From: Archangium minus
GTDB taxonomy: Bacteria; Myxococcota; Myxococcia; Myxococcales; Myxococcaceae
Direction: 5' to 3'
NCBI RefSeq assembly: GCF_044360475.1
Contig: NZ_CP043494.1
Location: forward strand, 7,440,001 to 7,504,000
Length of the DNA: 64,000 bases
Shown here piece after piece: positions 41,575 through 50,243 of the stretch. Under the pieces are notes generated by a model. It saw nothing but the letters and a program-made list of their open reading frames with translations. It did no database searches and was not told where the DNA came from. The translations under genes were made by a program, and so were the position numbers. Each line of letters begins with the position of its first letter. The first letter of the stretch is position 1.

Positions 41575-42575
41575 GTCTGCACCCACTGGACGAGCATTGG
41601 TCCTATCTGATCGAGCGGCAGAATTTCCTCGGCGGCGCCGAGCCGCACGGCCTCCTTGGGCATTCCGTACACAGCGCAGCTCGCCTTGTCCTGGGCGATG
41701 GTGCGCCCACCGCGCTCACGGATTTCCTTGAGGCCCCGGGCGCCGTCGCGGCCCATCCCGGTGAGGATGACGCCCAGCACGCGCGTCCCAAAGGACTCCG
41801 CCGCCGACGTCAGCAGCACATCACACGAAGGCCGGAAGCCGCGCACCGGAGGGCTCGGGTCCAGCACCAGTCGCCCCTTGGGGCGCACCACCAGGTGCGT
41901 GCCCGAGCGCGCGATGTAGACGGACCCAGGCGCCATCTCCTCCCCGTCCTTTGCCTCCACCACGCGCAGCGGCGTCTCGGAGCCGAGCCACTGGGCCAGC
42001 CCCTCGGTGAAGCCGTCGCTGATGTGCTGGCAGATGCACACGGGCGCGGGGAAGTCGCGGGGCAACGTCTTCAGCACCATGGAGAGCGCCTTGGGCCCAC
42101 CCAGCGACGAGGCGATCGCCACCAACGGATAGGGCGCATCGGTGGGTGGGGGGCGCACGTTCTGCTTCTGAGCCTGCACGGGGCGTGACACGCGCACCTC
42201 GGCGAGCAGCATCAGCTTGCGGCCCACCGTCTGCCAGAAGTCGAGTCCGGGCTCGCTGGGGCGATCCACCACGTCGACGGCGCCGTAGGCGAGCGCCTGG
42301 AAGGCCTCTGCACCGGAGAGCACGCCCGGGTGAAGCGCGAGCACCGGCACAGGCCGCTCCGCCATCACCCGTTGAATGGCCTTGAGTGCATCGGGACCGG
42401 ACAGGTCCACCACGACCACGTCCGGGTGCAAGCGCTGCACGCCCTCCAGGGCCTCGGAGAACTCGCAGACGTTGCCGGCCGGGGCGAGCACCACCCCGTC
42501 AAACAACCCCCGCGAGGCGCTCCGAAGCACCTCGCCCACAAGCAACACCCGGTATGCGGACGCGCCAACGTCCAA
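41568..42575 (-). CDS. frzG: FrzG: CheB-type methylesterase with degenerate receiver domain
   Basis: 335 aa from TTG 42575 (AGGGGG upstream); GTG 42548 is an alternative. The C-terminal methylesterase has ASSLGGPKAL (Ser), CQHISDGFTEG (His) and TGMGRDGARGL (Asp), the catalytic triad. The N-terminal ~130 residues fold like a receiver and keep Asp in VVVVDLSGPD, but the acidic pair is replaced (LLVGEVL) and the conserved Lys is Arg (DVVDRPSE), so phosphorylation is doubtful. FrzG removes methyl groups from FrzCD. Between frzE (13-bp gap) and frzF. Confidence 0.9.
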   Translation of the reverse strand: MDVGASAYRVLLVGEVLRSASRGLFDGVVLAPAGNVCEFSEALEGVQRLHPDVVVVDLSGPDALKAIQRVMAERPVPVLALHPGVLSGAEAFQALAYGAVDVVDRPSEPGLDFWQTVGRKLMLLAEVRVSRPVQAQKQNVRPPPTDAPYPLVAIASSLGGPKALSMVLKTLPRDFPAPVCICQHISDGFTEGLAQWLGSETPLRVVEAKDGEEMAPGSVYIARSGTHLVVRPKGRLVLDPSPPVRGFRPSCDVLLTSAAESFGTRVLGVILTGMGRDGARGLKEIRERGGRTIAQDKASCAVYGMPKEAVRLGAAEEILPLDQIGPMLVQWVQTC

Positions 42576-42588
42576 GCGGCCCCCTAGA

Positions 42589-44877
42589 TCAGGTCAGACG
42601 ATCGATGGTCTGCGCCAGGCTCTCCACTCCGAGCTCGCCCTTGACCAGGTACGCATCGGCCCCCGCCTCGGCGCCGCGCCGTCGATCTTCCGGCGACGCG
42701 AGCGAGGAGAGGATGATGACCGGGATGCGGGCAAGCCCCACGGTCGTCTTGAGCCGCCGTGTGAGGGAGAAGCCATCCAGCCGAGGCATCTGCACGTCCG
42801 TGAGGATGAGATCGTACGGCTGAGACTGGGCCCTGAGATAGCCCTCCTCGCCGTCCTGGGCCTCGTCCACGGTGTGTCCCAGCGCCTTGACAAGCGCGGA
42901 CTCGGTGGCGCGCGCGATGGGCGAGTCGTCCACCAGCAGCACCCGCAGGCGCTTGGTGGCCTGGTTCTGGGTGACGGGCCGCGCCATGCGGCGCACCTCG
43001 GACATGATGTCCGGCACGTGGAGCAGCACGGCGATGCGGCCGTCCTCGAGCGCGGCGGTGCCGGCGATGAAGGCGGCGCCCTTGAGGAACTCGCCGCCGC
43101 AAGGCTTCACCGCCACCTCGCGCTCGTCCACGAAGCCGTCCACCACCAGGGCGGCCAGGTCGTCGCCATGACGCACCACCACGGCGGGCGGCTTGTCGAA
43201 GCGATTGCCTCCGTTGACGCCCAGCAGCGGCCCCAGGCCCACCAGCGCGATGGGCTTGCCCCGGTGCTTCACCGCCAGGGTGCCGAAGACCTCCATGCGG
43301 TCGTCCGGCTTCACGCGCATCACCGCCACCACGTCGGCGGCGGGCATGCCGTAGACATCGTCACCCAGGCGCACCAGCAGCACCTTCATCAACGCCAGCG
43401 ACTGAGGCAGGCGCAGGGTGATGGTGGAGCCACGGCCCAGGCGGCTGACAATGCCCACCGAGCCACCCAGCGACTCCACCTTCTTCTTGACGACGTCCAT
43501 GCCCACGCCGCGACCGGAGATGTCGGTGATCTCCTCGCGGGTGGAGAAGCCAGCCCGGAAGACGAGCTCGATGGCCTCTCGCTCGGAGAGGGCGGCGGCC
43601 TGGGACTCGGTCAGCAGGCCCTTGCGGACGGCAACGGCCCGCAGCTTCTGCGGATCCATGCCGCGGCCATCGTCGTCCAGCTCGATGCTGAGCATGTCAC
43701 CGTCGGCACGCACGCGGATGCGCAGGCGGCCCGCGGCGGGCTTGCCGAGCATGCGGCGCTCGTCGGGTGACTCGATGCCGTGGTCCACGCCGTTGCGCAG
43801 CAAGTGCACCAGGGCGTCGCGCACGTCGGCCAACATCGAGCGATCCACGCCGAGGTCGGCGTTCTCGACGATGAAGTCCACTTCCTTGGACTGAGCGCGC
43901 GCGATGTCGCGCACGGCCCTCGGGAAGGCGTCAAAGACGGTGGACAGCGGCACGAGGCGAGCCTCGGCCACATGGTCCGCCATCATCGCCAGGTTGCCGT
44001 GCAGCGTCTCGATGCCGTCGCCGTTGTTGCGGACGAAGCGGAACGCGTCGTCGCGCAGCATGTGCAGGTCGCCCTCGATGCGCTCGAGGTCGTTGCGCAG
44101 CACGTTGGGGACGTCCAGCTTCTCGGCCAGCTTGAGGAAGCGGTCGCCCAGGCGCGAGAAGCGGTTGAGCAGGGCCTCGATCTCAGAGGCGCGCAGGCGT
44201 CCGCGCGCGCTCTCCACCAACAGGTCACCGGCGAGCAGGCCGAGTGAGTCGAGCACCTCGACGTTCACGCGGATGCTGCGATCGGCGAGCGCCTTGGTGG
44301 TGTGCGTCTCCTCGTGGCCGTGCTCGGCCTTGGCGGCCCGGGGCTGCGGCGCGGGAGGCGCCACAGCGGCGGGGGGCGGAGCCGGAGGAGGCATGAAAGC
44401 AGGCTCGGCGTGCTCCACGATCACGTTCGCGGCAGGCACCACCGGAATGGCCGTTTGCGAGGGCGACTTGATGCCCCCGATAGGCGGTATCGCATGCCCG
44501 GAAGCAGCGGCGAGCGCCTCGACCATCTCCTGTGAGGCCGGGGTGCCCGTCTGGGCGCCTTCGGTGTCCTCCAGGAGGTCCGAGATGATGTCGCACGCGC
44601 GCAACAGGAGGTCCGTCGCCACTTCGGTGGCGGCCCTCCCGTCGCGTTCGGCGCGGAGTACGTCCTCAGCCGCGTGCGCGAGCTGACCGATGGCGGCCAG
44701 GCCCAACATACGGGCCTCGCCCTTCATCGTATGCAGCTCGCGCGCGACCTCGTCCGCCGCTTGATCCGCGGTGGGCTTCTCGAGATCGAGCACGCCCAAC
44801 TGGATCTTCTGGAGACGGTCTGCGCTGACCTCCTGGAACTTCTGCAGGAGGGATCTCTTGAGGGACTCGGTGTCCAT
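42589..44877 (-). CDS. frzE: FrzE: CheA-CheY hybrid histidine kinase
   Basis: 762 aa. HPt domain with phosphoacceptor His49 (ELHTMKGEARMLGL), the residue known in Myxococcus FrzE. An Ala/Pro linker (~155-205) leads to the dimerisation and ATPase domains (VHLLRNGVDHGIESPDERR; DDDGRGMDP; SGRGVGMDVVKKKVE), a CheW-like domain (~495-620) and a C-terminal receiver with VLLVDDSPIARA, LILTDVQMPRLDG and YLVKGE. The receiver is thought to limit kinase activity in FrzE. The gene is 53 bp downstream of frzCD. It is the kinase at the centre of reversal control in gliding. Confidence 0.95.
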   Translation of the reverse strand: MDTESLKRSLLQKFQEVSADRLQKIQLGVLDLEKPTADQAADEVARELHTMKGEARMLGLAAIGQLAHAAEDVLRAERDGRAATEVATDLLLRACDIISDLLEDTEGAQTGTPASQEMVEALAAASGHAIPPIGGIKSPSQTAIPVVPAANVIVEHAEPAFMPPPAPPPAAVAPPAPQPRAAKAEHGHEETHTTKALADRSIRVNVEVLDSLGLLAGDLLVESARGRLRASEIEALLNRFSRLGDRFLKLAEKLDVPNVLRNDLERIEGDLHMLRDDAFRFVRNNGDGIETLHGNLAMMADHVAEARLVPLSTVFDAFPRAVRDIARAQSKEVDFIVENADLGVDRSMLADVRDALVHLLRNGVDHGIESPDERRMLGKPAAGRLRIRVRADGDMLSIELDDDGRGMDPQKLRAVAVRKGLLTESQAAALSEREAIELVFRAGFSTREEITDISGRGVGMDVVKKKVESLGGSVGIVSRLGRGSTITLRLPQSLALMKVLLVRLGDDVYGMPAADVVAVMRVKPDDRMEVFGTLAVKHRGKPIALVGLGPLLGVNGGNRFDKPPAVVVRHGDDLAALVVDGFVDEREVAVKPCGGEFLKGAAFIAGTAALEDGRIAVLLHVPDIMSEVRRMARPVTQNQATKRLRVLLVDDSPIARATESALVKALGHTVDEAQDGEEGYLRAQSQPYDLILTDVQMPRLDGFSLTRRLKTTVGLARIPVIILSSLASPEDRRRGAEAGADAYLVKGELGVESLAQTIDRLT

Positions 44878-44930
44878 GCCCGGAGGGCGTCAGGACGGAA
44901 TACCGCCCCGAGCCCCTCCCTCTCCTGTTG

Positions 44931-46154
44931 TCAGTCGGCCTTGAAGCGCTTGATGAGCTCGGCCAGACGACCGGCGAGCTGCGTGAGTTCGGCGGCGGCA
45001 CCCGTGGCCTGCTTGGAGGCCTGGGTGGTCTGACGCGTCACATCCTCGATCTCCGCCATGGAGGCCACCACCTGCTCGGTGGCGGTGCGCTGCTGCTGGG
45101 TGGCGAGGTTGATGACGCGGGCGGCGTCGCTCGTCTCCTGAACACCGGCGAGGATGCCCTCGACGGCCTGCGCAGCCACCGCGCCCAGCTTCTCACCGGA
45201 CTCCGTGGCCTCCTTGGAGGCATCCGCGGCGGTGCCGGCGGCGGCCGTGGCCTCGCGGATCTCGGTGATGAGGTTCTTGATCTCCTTGGTGGACTCCATG
45301 ACGTTCTCCGCCAGGCGGCGCATTTCGGCCGCGACGATGGAGAAGCCCTTGCCCGCCTCACCGGCGCGGCTGCCCTCGAGAGCCGCGTTGAGCGCGAGCA
45401 GGTCGGAGCGGTCGGCGATCTCGTCGATCACCTCAACCACGGTGCCAATGCGCTCCACGCGCTTGGACAGCTTGGCGATGGAGTCAGCCACGGCGACACC
45501 GTCGCTGCGGATCTGCTGCATGGCCTGGATGAACTCGCCGATGGCGCCCCGGCCCGCGCGAGCGGCACCCAGGGTCTCCTCGGCCACGCGCGCCACGCTG
45601 CCGGCGTTCTCGGCGATCTGCGCCGAGGCGTGCTTGAGCTCTTCCATCGTGGCCGTGGTCTCGTGGATGGCCGCGGCCTGCTCGGTGGAGCTCGTCTCGT
45701 GCTGCGTGGAGGCGGCGAGCACCTGGTTGGCGGACGAGGACAGGCGCAGGGCCGCCTCGTTGATCTCCCGCACGAAGGTGCGCAGCGTCTCAATCACCTT
45801 GCCAAAGCCCTCGAGCAGAGGCCCAAGCTGGGGGTCTTCGGTGGAGGTATTCCACTGGGCCAGGTCGCCCTCGCGCACCAGGGTGATGAGCGCGTCGATG
45901 GCCTGGTCGATCTCCTGCGCGGCCACCTGCTTGCGGCGCTCGGCGGCGGCGTGACGATCCAGCAGCTGGTTGAAGAGGTTGGCGAGATCGGCGGCATCGT
46001 CGTCGACGGCGTTCTTGGGCACGCGCGCCTCGAGGTTACCCGCCAGCACCGCGATCACGGTGTCGGTGAGGGGCTTGAGGGAGCCGGCCTTCTTCGCACG
46101 AGGGGCAGAGCCCTCCGTCGGGACAACTTCGTTCTTCGTGTCAGCGGGGGACAT
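44931..46154 (-). CDS. frzCD: FrzCD: cytoplasmic methyl-accepting chemotaxis receptor
   Basis: 407 aa, no transmembrane segment, as in Myxococcus FrzCD (~417 aa). The N-terminal ~130 residues contain a basic patch (RAKKAGSLKPL); in Myxococcus this region binds the nucleoid. The signalling part has the hairpin tip EVIDEIADRSDLLALNAALEGSRAGEAGKGFSIVAAEMRRLAE. Methylation-type Glu/Gln pairs flank it (QHETSSTEQAAAIHE; ATQQQRTATEQ). It collects signals and, through FrzA/FrzB, controls FrzE. It lies 5 bp after the frzB stop. Confidence 0.95.
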   Translation of the reverse strand: MSPADTKNEVVPTEGSAPRAKKAGSLKPLTDTVIAVLAGNLEARVPKNAVDDDAADLANLFNQLLDRHAAAERRKQVAAQEIDQAIDALITLVREGDLAQWNTSTEDPQLGPLLEGFGKVIETLRTFVREINEAALRLSSSANQVLAASTQHETSSTEQAAAIHETTATMEELKHASAQIAENAGSVARVAEETLGAARAGRGAIGEFIQAMQQIRSDGVAVADSIAKLSKRVERIGTVVEVIDEIADRSDLLALNAALEGSRAGEAGKGFSIVAAEMRRLAENVMESTKEIKNLITEIREATAAAGTAADASKEATESGEKLGAVAAQAVEGILAGVQETSDAARVINLATQQQRTATEQVVASMAEIEDVTRQTTQASKQATGAAAELTQLAGRLAELIKRFKAD

Positions 46155-46159
46155 TGCCG

Positions 46160-46537
46160 TCAGTGCCTTCCTTGAGCATTCAAGGTTTCAACAAGATCGA
46201 TGAGCATCACGGGGCGTTCCTGATCCAGGAACACACCCACTGCGTAGGGAGCGGCGCCAGCCACTTGGGGCAGCCGCCGCAAGTCCATGATGGGAACGGG
46301 GCGCACGCCACGAATGACGTCCACCTTGAGGTGCCCCTCCCCTTCGGGAGTCTCGAAGACGATCGCGCGGTTGCCGCGCTTGAGGGGGCCGAGCTCCGGC
46401 ACCTCGAGATCCTCCGGGGCTGAGCGATCGATGCGTACCACCTGCGAGGCGTCCGTGCCGTAGACGATGTCGCCGACCTCGAAGAAGAGGACGTCAACTT
46501 CGTTGAGCTCGGGCGACTGATCATCGCCGTAGATCAT
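46160..46537 (-). CDS. frzB: FrzB: second CheW-like coupling protein
   Basis: 125 aa from ATG 46537. A CheW-type beta-barrel can be seen: NEVDVLFFEVGDIVYGTDASQVVRIDR, RAIVFETPEGEGHLKVDVIRGV, PVPIMDLRRLPQVAG and YAVGVFLDQERPVMLIDL. It is shorter and more divergent than FrzA, as in Myxococcus, where FrzB supports specific inputs to FrzCD. It overlaps frzA by 4 bp (ATGA at 46534). Confidence 0.85.
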   Translation of the reverse strand: MIYGDDQSPELNEVDVLFFEVGDIVYGTDASQVVRIDRSAPEDLEVPELGPLKRGNRAIVFETPEGEGHLKVDVIRGVRPVPIMDLRRLPQVAGAAPYAVGVFLDQERPVMLIDLVETLNAQGRH

Positions 46538-47016
46538 CGCACCACCGCCCGCTGCCGGGCGCTCTGCAGCAGCTTGGTGAAGTTGATCAGCGCGATCGAC
46601 TCCTGGTTCGTGGCACCCTCGGCCACACCGAGCAGGTGCTCGACGGCCGCGTCTCCTCCCAGGGGAGGAGGAAGGATGTTGGCCAGGGGGATCCGCCGCA
46701 GACCGAGCACCGCGTCCGCCACCACGCCGACGCGGTAGTTGCCGCTAATGCCGATGAACAGCCGGGTCCTGGGGCCGACTCGGGCCTCCCCCTTGCCAAG
46801 GAAGCGCAGGAGATCCATCACCGGGAGTACCTCGCCGCGGTGGCCGGTAACACCCAGGAGGAAGGACGGGGTTCGAGGTAGGGGCGTGAGGAGCCCCGTA
46901 CGGATAACCTCGAGGACGTTCTCGCTGGGAACCGCGAGGCGAAGCTCACCCGCGCGGAAACAGAAGAATTCCTGCTCCGGCCGAGCCTGGCCTGCAATGG
47001 CTCGGTCGGGCGCCAT
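46534..47016 (-). CDS. frzA: FrzA: CheW-like coupling protein
   Basis: 160 aa from ATG 47016, the size of Myxococcus FrzA; the frame runs to a TTG at 47049 that would place the start 1-2 bp from the predicted transcription start. CheW pattern: EFFCFRAGELRLAVPSENVLEVIRTGLLTPLPRTPSFLLGVTGHRGEVLPVMDLLRFLG, and RLFIGISGNYRVGVVADAVLGLRRI. It couples FrzCD to FrzE. It is the first gene of the six-gene frz operon, reading away from frzZ. Confidence 0.92.
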   Translation of the reverse strand: MAPDRAIAGQARPEQEFFCFRAGELRLAVPSENVLEVIRTGLLTPLPRTPSFLLGVTGHRGEVLPVMDLLRFLGKGEARVGPRTRLFIGISGNYRVGVVADAVLGLRRIPLANILPPPLGGDAAVEHLLGVAEGATNQESIALINFTKLLQSARQRAVVR

Positions 47017-47057
47017 TCGAAGCGCACGCTGAAGGGGAGTATTGGTCAAGGCGCCAA

Positions 47058-47086
47058 AGTATCCGGAGGCGAGCGAAGTGGGTCAA
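47058..47086 (-). promoter_or_regulatory. sigma-70-type promoter of the frz operon
   Basis: Minus strand TTGACC (47086-47081, 5/6) and GATACT (47063-47058, 4/6) are 17 bp apart. Transcription would start near 47050, about 35 nt before the frzA ATG at 47016. The adjacent frzZ promoter is less clear; TAGGGT at 47127-47132 could be its -10 box. Confidence 0.5.
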
Positions 47087-47157
47087 GGGTGGACCGAATC
47101 ACATGGTCCGGGCCGGCTCAACGGTGTAGGGTGACTGTCGTATTCCTGGGGAGGCAG

Positions 47158-48756
47158 ATGTCTCGCGTACTGGTCATCGATGATAGCCCAATGCTGGTGG
47201 AACTCACCGTCCGGGCCTTGGCCTCGGCTGGCTACCAGGCAACCGGGGCCACCGACCTGGCGAGCCTCGACCAGAAGCTCACCGAGGGGCCGTTCGCGCT
47301 CATCCTCATGGACGTGAACATGCCCGAGATGTTCGGCGACGACGTCGTCGAGTACCTCCGGACGCAGAAGAAGGTCACGTCCAAGCTGGTCCTCTACTCG
47401 GACATCTCCGAGGAGGAGCTGGCGGCGAAGACCCGCAACTCGGGCGCGGATGCCTACATCCTCAAGGGCGGGGGTCTCGAGGCGGTCATCGGCGGCATCA
47501 TGAGGATCCTCGGAGCCCCTACTGCGAGTGGAGCAGCGCCCGCACGGCCCGTGGCTTCTCCTGCTGTTCCGACTGCCCGCCCGACGGGCACCGCCGCGGC
47601 TCCTCGCCCGCCTGCCGTGGCTCCGGCGACTCGTCCGCCCTCTGCGGTGGGCGCACCCCGGCCTGTCGCTCCTGGAGCACCTCAGGCGAATGTCGCTCCG
47701 CCGCGCGTCGCCCCGGCGACCCAGGCGCAGGCGATTCCCGGCCCTCGTGTTCCCGTTGCAGGACAAGGGGCCGCGCCGCGTCCGGTGGCGCAGGGTCCCG
47801 CGGGGACTCCGGCGATGGGGGCTCCTCCAGCGCCAGGAGCGCCTCGTGCGCCCGTCGCGGGACAGGTGGCCACGCCCCGTCCGGCCGCACAGGCGCCAAC
47901 GCCGGGCGCTCATCCGGCGACGACTCCGGCGGCGCCTCGTGCGCCCGTCGCGGGACAGGTGGCCATGCCCCGTCCTGCCGCGCAGGTGCCAACACCGGGC
48001 GCTCATCCGGCGACGACTCCGGCGGCGCCTCGTGCGCCCGCTCCAACGGCCACGGCGCATACCGCTCATCCGGCGGCGCAGACTCCGACGCGGCCCGTGG
48101 CCCCAGCGGCGGCGCATCCCTCGGCTCCAGCGGCTCACCCGGCTCCGACGGCACACCCTGCACCAACCGCCCATACAGCTCCGGCGGCTCACCCGGCTCC
48201 AGCGGCCACGGCCCATGCGGCCACTCCCGCACAGAGCCCGACGGCCGCTCCCGCCCAGGCGCCAGCTCCAGCGGCCCCCTCCCCTGCTGCCACGCCCACT
48301 CCCGCTGCACCAGCCGCTCCGGCCGCACCGGGTGGCTTCCCGTCCGCCGCGAAGATGGCGGCAGCGGCCGGCAGGAAGCCTCGCATCCTCATCGTCGATG
48401 ACAGCGAGATGACGGCGCGCATCATCGAAGCGGACCTGGTGACCAAGGGCTTCGAGGTGCACATCGCCGACTCCGCGGACAAGGCGACGAAGATCATCCT
48501 GAAGAAGCAGACGCGTCCGGATCTGGTGCTGCTGGACGTGCGGATGCCCAACGTGAACGGCGAGCAGTTCTGCCGGTTCATCAAGAGCAACAGCCTCTTC
48601 AAGGGCATCAAGGTGCTGCTGTGCTCCGGTGAGAACGTGGAGGAGCTGCAGCGCATCTGCCGCGAGGCGGGTGCCGACGGCTACGTGCCGAAGGACGCCG
48701 TGCTGGGCCACCTGGTGGCGAAGGAGCTCAACCCCTCCGCCACCGGCAACGAGTAG
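47158..48756 (+). CDS. frzZ: FrzZ: dual-receiver output protein with expanded Ala/Pro linker
   Basis: 532 aa from ATG 47158 (GGGGAGG upstream). Receiver 1 (~1-118) has VLVIDDSP and phosphoacceptor D52 in LILMDVNMPEM; receiver 2 (~406-532) has ILIVDDSEM and LVLLDVRMPN. FrzZ takes phosphate from FrzE and signals to the polarity system. Myxococcus FrzZ is ~290 aa; here ~285 residues of Ala/Pro/Thr/His-rich linker lie between the domains, partly a 31-residue tandem repeat. The linker translates without any stop, so it is not a frameshift artefact. Divergent from frzA. Confidence 0.92.
   Translation: MSRVLVIDDSPMLVELTVRALASAGYQATGATDLASLDQKLTEGPFALILMDVNMPEMFGDDVVEYLRTQKKVTSKLVLYSDISEEELAAKTRNSGADAYILKGGGLEAVIGGIMRILGAPTASGAAPARPVASPAVPTARPTGTAAAPRPPAVAPATRPPSAVGAPRPVAPGAPQANVAPPRVAPATQAQAIPGPRVPVAGQGAAPRPVAQGPAGTPAMGAPPAPGAPRAPVAGQVATPRPAAQAPTPGAHPATTPAAPRAPVAGQVAMPRPAAQVPTPGAHPATTPAAPRAPAPTATAHTAHPAAQTPTRPVAPAAAHPSAPAAHPAPTAHPAPTAHTAPAAHPAPAATAHAATPAQSPTAAPAQAPAPAAPSPAATPTPAAPAAPAAPGGFPSAAKMAAAAGRKPRILIVDDSEMTARIIEADLVTKGFEVHIADSADKATKIILKKQTRPDLVLLDVRMPNVNGEQFCRFIKSNSLFKGIKVLLCSGENVEELQRICREAGADGYVPKDAVLGHLVAKELNPSATGNE
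47839..48060 (+). repeat. 93-bp tandem repeat in the frzZ linker
   Basis: GCGCCTCGTGCGCCC recurs at 47839, 47932 and 48025, giving a 93-bp (31-codon) unit. The first two units are nearly identical (AGGCGCCAAC against AGGTGCCAAC and one other change); the third is partial. Each encodes PRAPVAGQVATPRPAAQ plus PTPGAHPATTPA. A degenerate copy precedes 47839. Length is a multiple of 3, so copy changes would keep the frame. Confidence 0.8.
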
Positions 48757-48765
48757 CGTCGGGGC

Positions 48766-50214
48766 TCACACGTCCGGCGGGCGCCGGAAGGGGCCCGTCA
48801 CGTCCGTCAGCGCCTCGGCGACGGACAGCAGCGCCTCGTCCTGCCAGCGCCGGCCCACCACCTGGACGCCGAGCGGCAGGGCCCCTGTCCGCGCTCGGGG
48901 GAGCGGCACCACGACCACCGGGTGCCCCGTCACGTTGAAGAGGCTCGTGTGGCCGACCGTGCCGGAGAGGTACTGCACGCGCTGCTCATCCACCTCCAGC
49001 CACTCGCCGGAGGGGCGGTGCGTAAAGGCCGTGCCCACCGTCACCGGGCACAGCCACGCATCCCACTCGGACAGGAAGGACTCCAGCTTCCCCATCAGCC
49101 GATCCCTCGTCGTGAGCGCCTCCGCGTAGTCCGCCATCCTTCCCTGCAGACCGCGGAGGATGGCGCGGTTCAGCGTGGAGGTGCCCTTCATGGAACCGAA
49201 CTGAAAGGCGGTCAGCAGGCGAGGCATCGTCGTCATCTCCGAGCCGATCTCTCCTCCCAACAGCCGGCCCCACGTATCCCAGACCTCCTCGAAGTCGAGG
49301 TCCGGTGCGCAGTGCTCCACCGTGCAGCCCGCCCGGAGCAACTCGCGCGCGAGGGCATCCAACGCCGAGCGCGTCTCCGCGGACACGGGCAAGCCCCCCA
49401 AGCTGTCCGTCCACGCGAAGCGGTACGTGCGCAGCTCCCGCCGGGACACTTCTCGCATCGACACCGGAGTCACCTCGGAGTCCCGGCCATCCGGCCCCAT
49501 CAGCAGCCGCAGCGCGAGCCGCAGATCCTCCACCGTGCGTGCCACGGGGCCGGCCACCCCCTGGTGGCGTACGCCGCGCGGCGCTCCGGGCATTCCGGGA
49601 ATGTGGCCGGACAGGGGGATGAGGCCCTCGCTCGGCTTGAGGCCGAACACTCCGCAGAAGTGCGAGGGGATGCGAACGGAGCCGCCAATGTCACTGCCCA
49701 CCTCGAGCGGGCTCATCCCCGAGGCCACCGCCGCGGCCCCACCTCCCGTGCTACCTCCGGAGGTGCGCTCCATGTCCCAGGGGTTGTTCGTCCGGCCGAA
49801 GATGGGGTTGTGCGTCTGCGTGTCCAGCGCGAGCGTCGGCAGGTTCGTCTTGCCCACCAGCACGGCACCCGCCGCCTTCAGCCGCGCCACCACTGTCGCG
49901 TCCTGCCGGGGCACGTAGCGCGCCAGTCTGTCGAAGCCGCTCGTCGTGCGCAGCCCCGCCGTCTCGAAGGAGTCCTTCACCGTCACAGGGACGCCATGCA
50001 GCGGGCCCCACACCTCGCCACGAGCCAGCGCCGCGTCCGCCTCGCGGGCCCGGGCGCGAGCCCGTGAGCCGTCCACCGTCACCAGCGCGTTGAGCCGCAC
50101 GTTGTGCCGGGCCACCTGCTCGAGGTGGGCCTCCAGCAGTTCAATGGCTGACACTTCACGTGCACGCACCAGCCTTGCCAGCCGGTGCGCAGGAAGGAAG
50201 ACGAGCTCTTGCAT
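48766..50214 (-). CDS. amidase-signature family hydrolase
   Basis: 482 aa. The Ser-cisSer-Lys triad is present: Lys in HGVPVTVKDSF, the cis-Ser and nucleophile region SGGSTGGGAAAVASGM and GSDIGGSVRIPS. The domain order is as in GatA/FAAH relatives, but no gatB/C genes are nearby, so it is more likely a free amidase. The C-terminal part has STLNRAILRGLQGR and PVVVVPLPRARTGALPLGVQVVG. Substrate unknown. Convergent with frzZ; ATG 50214. Confidence 0.85.
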   Translation of the reverse strand: MQELVFLPAHRLARLVRAREVSAIELLEAHLEQVARHNVRLNALVTVDGSRARARAREADAALARGEVWGPLHGVPVTVKDSFETAGLRTTSGFDRLARYVPRQDATVVARLKAAGAVLVGKTNLPTLALDTQTHNPIFGRTNNPWDMERTSGGSTGGGAAAVASGMSPLEVGSDIGGSVRIPSHFCGVFGLKPSEGLIPLSGHIPGMPGAPRGVRHQGVAGPVARTVEDLRLALRLLMGPDGRDSEVTPVSMREVSRRELRTYRFAWTDSLGGLPVSAETRSALDALARELLRAGCTVEHCAPDLDFEEVWDTWGRLLGGEIGSEMTTMPRLLTAFQFGSMKGTSTLNRAILRGLQGRMADYAEALTTRDRLMGKLESFLSEWDAWLCPVTVGTAFTHRPSGEWLEVDEQRVQYLSGTVGHTSLFNVTGHPVVVVPLPRARTGALPLGVQVVGRRWQDEALLSVAEALTDVTGPFRRPPDV

Positions 50215-50243
50215 GATGGCCCCCCGAGGAGAAGGCCATCATT

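Noticed and set aside
47839..48060. CRISPR-like array
   Set aside because: The repeats are 93 bp, contiguous with no unique spacers, and encode an in-frame protein linker.
47083..48711. 542-aa minus-strand open frame rich in Arg and Ser
   Set aside because: Antisense to frzZ and its Ala/Pro linker repeats; no recognisable domain or Shine-Dalgarno. FrzZ is clearly the real gene.
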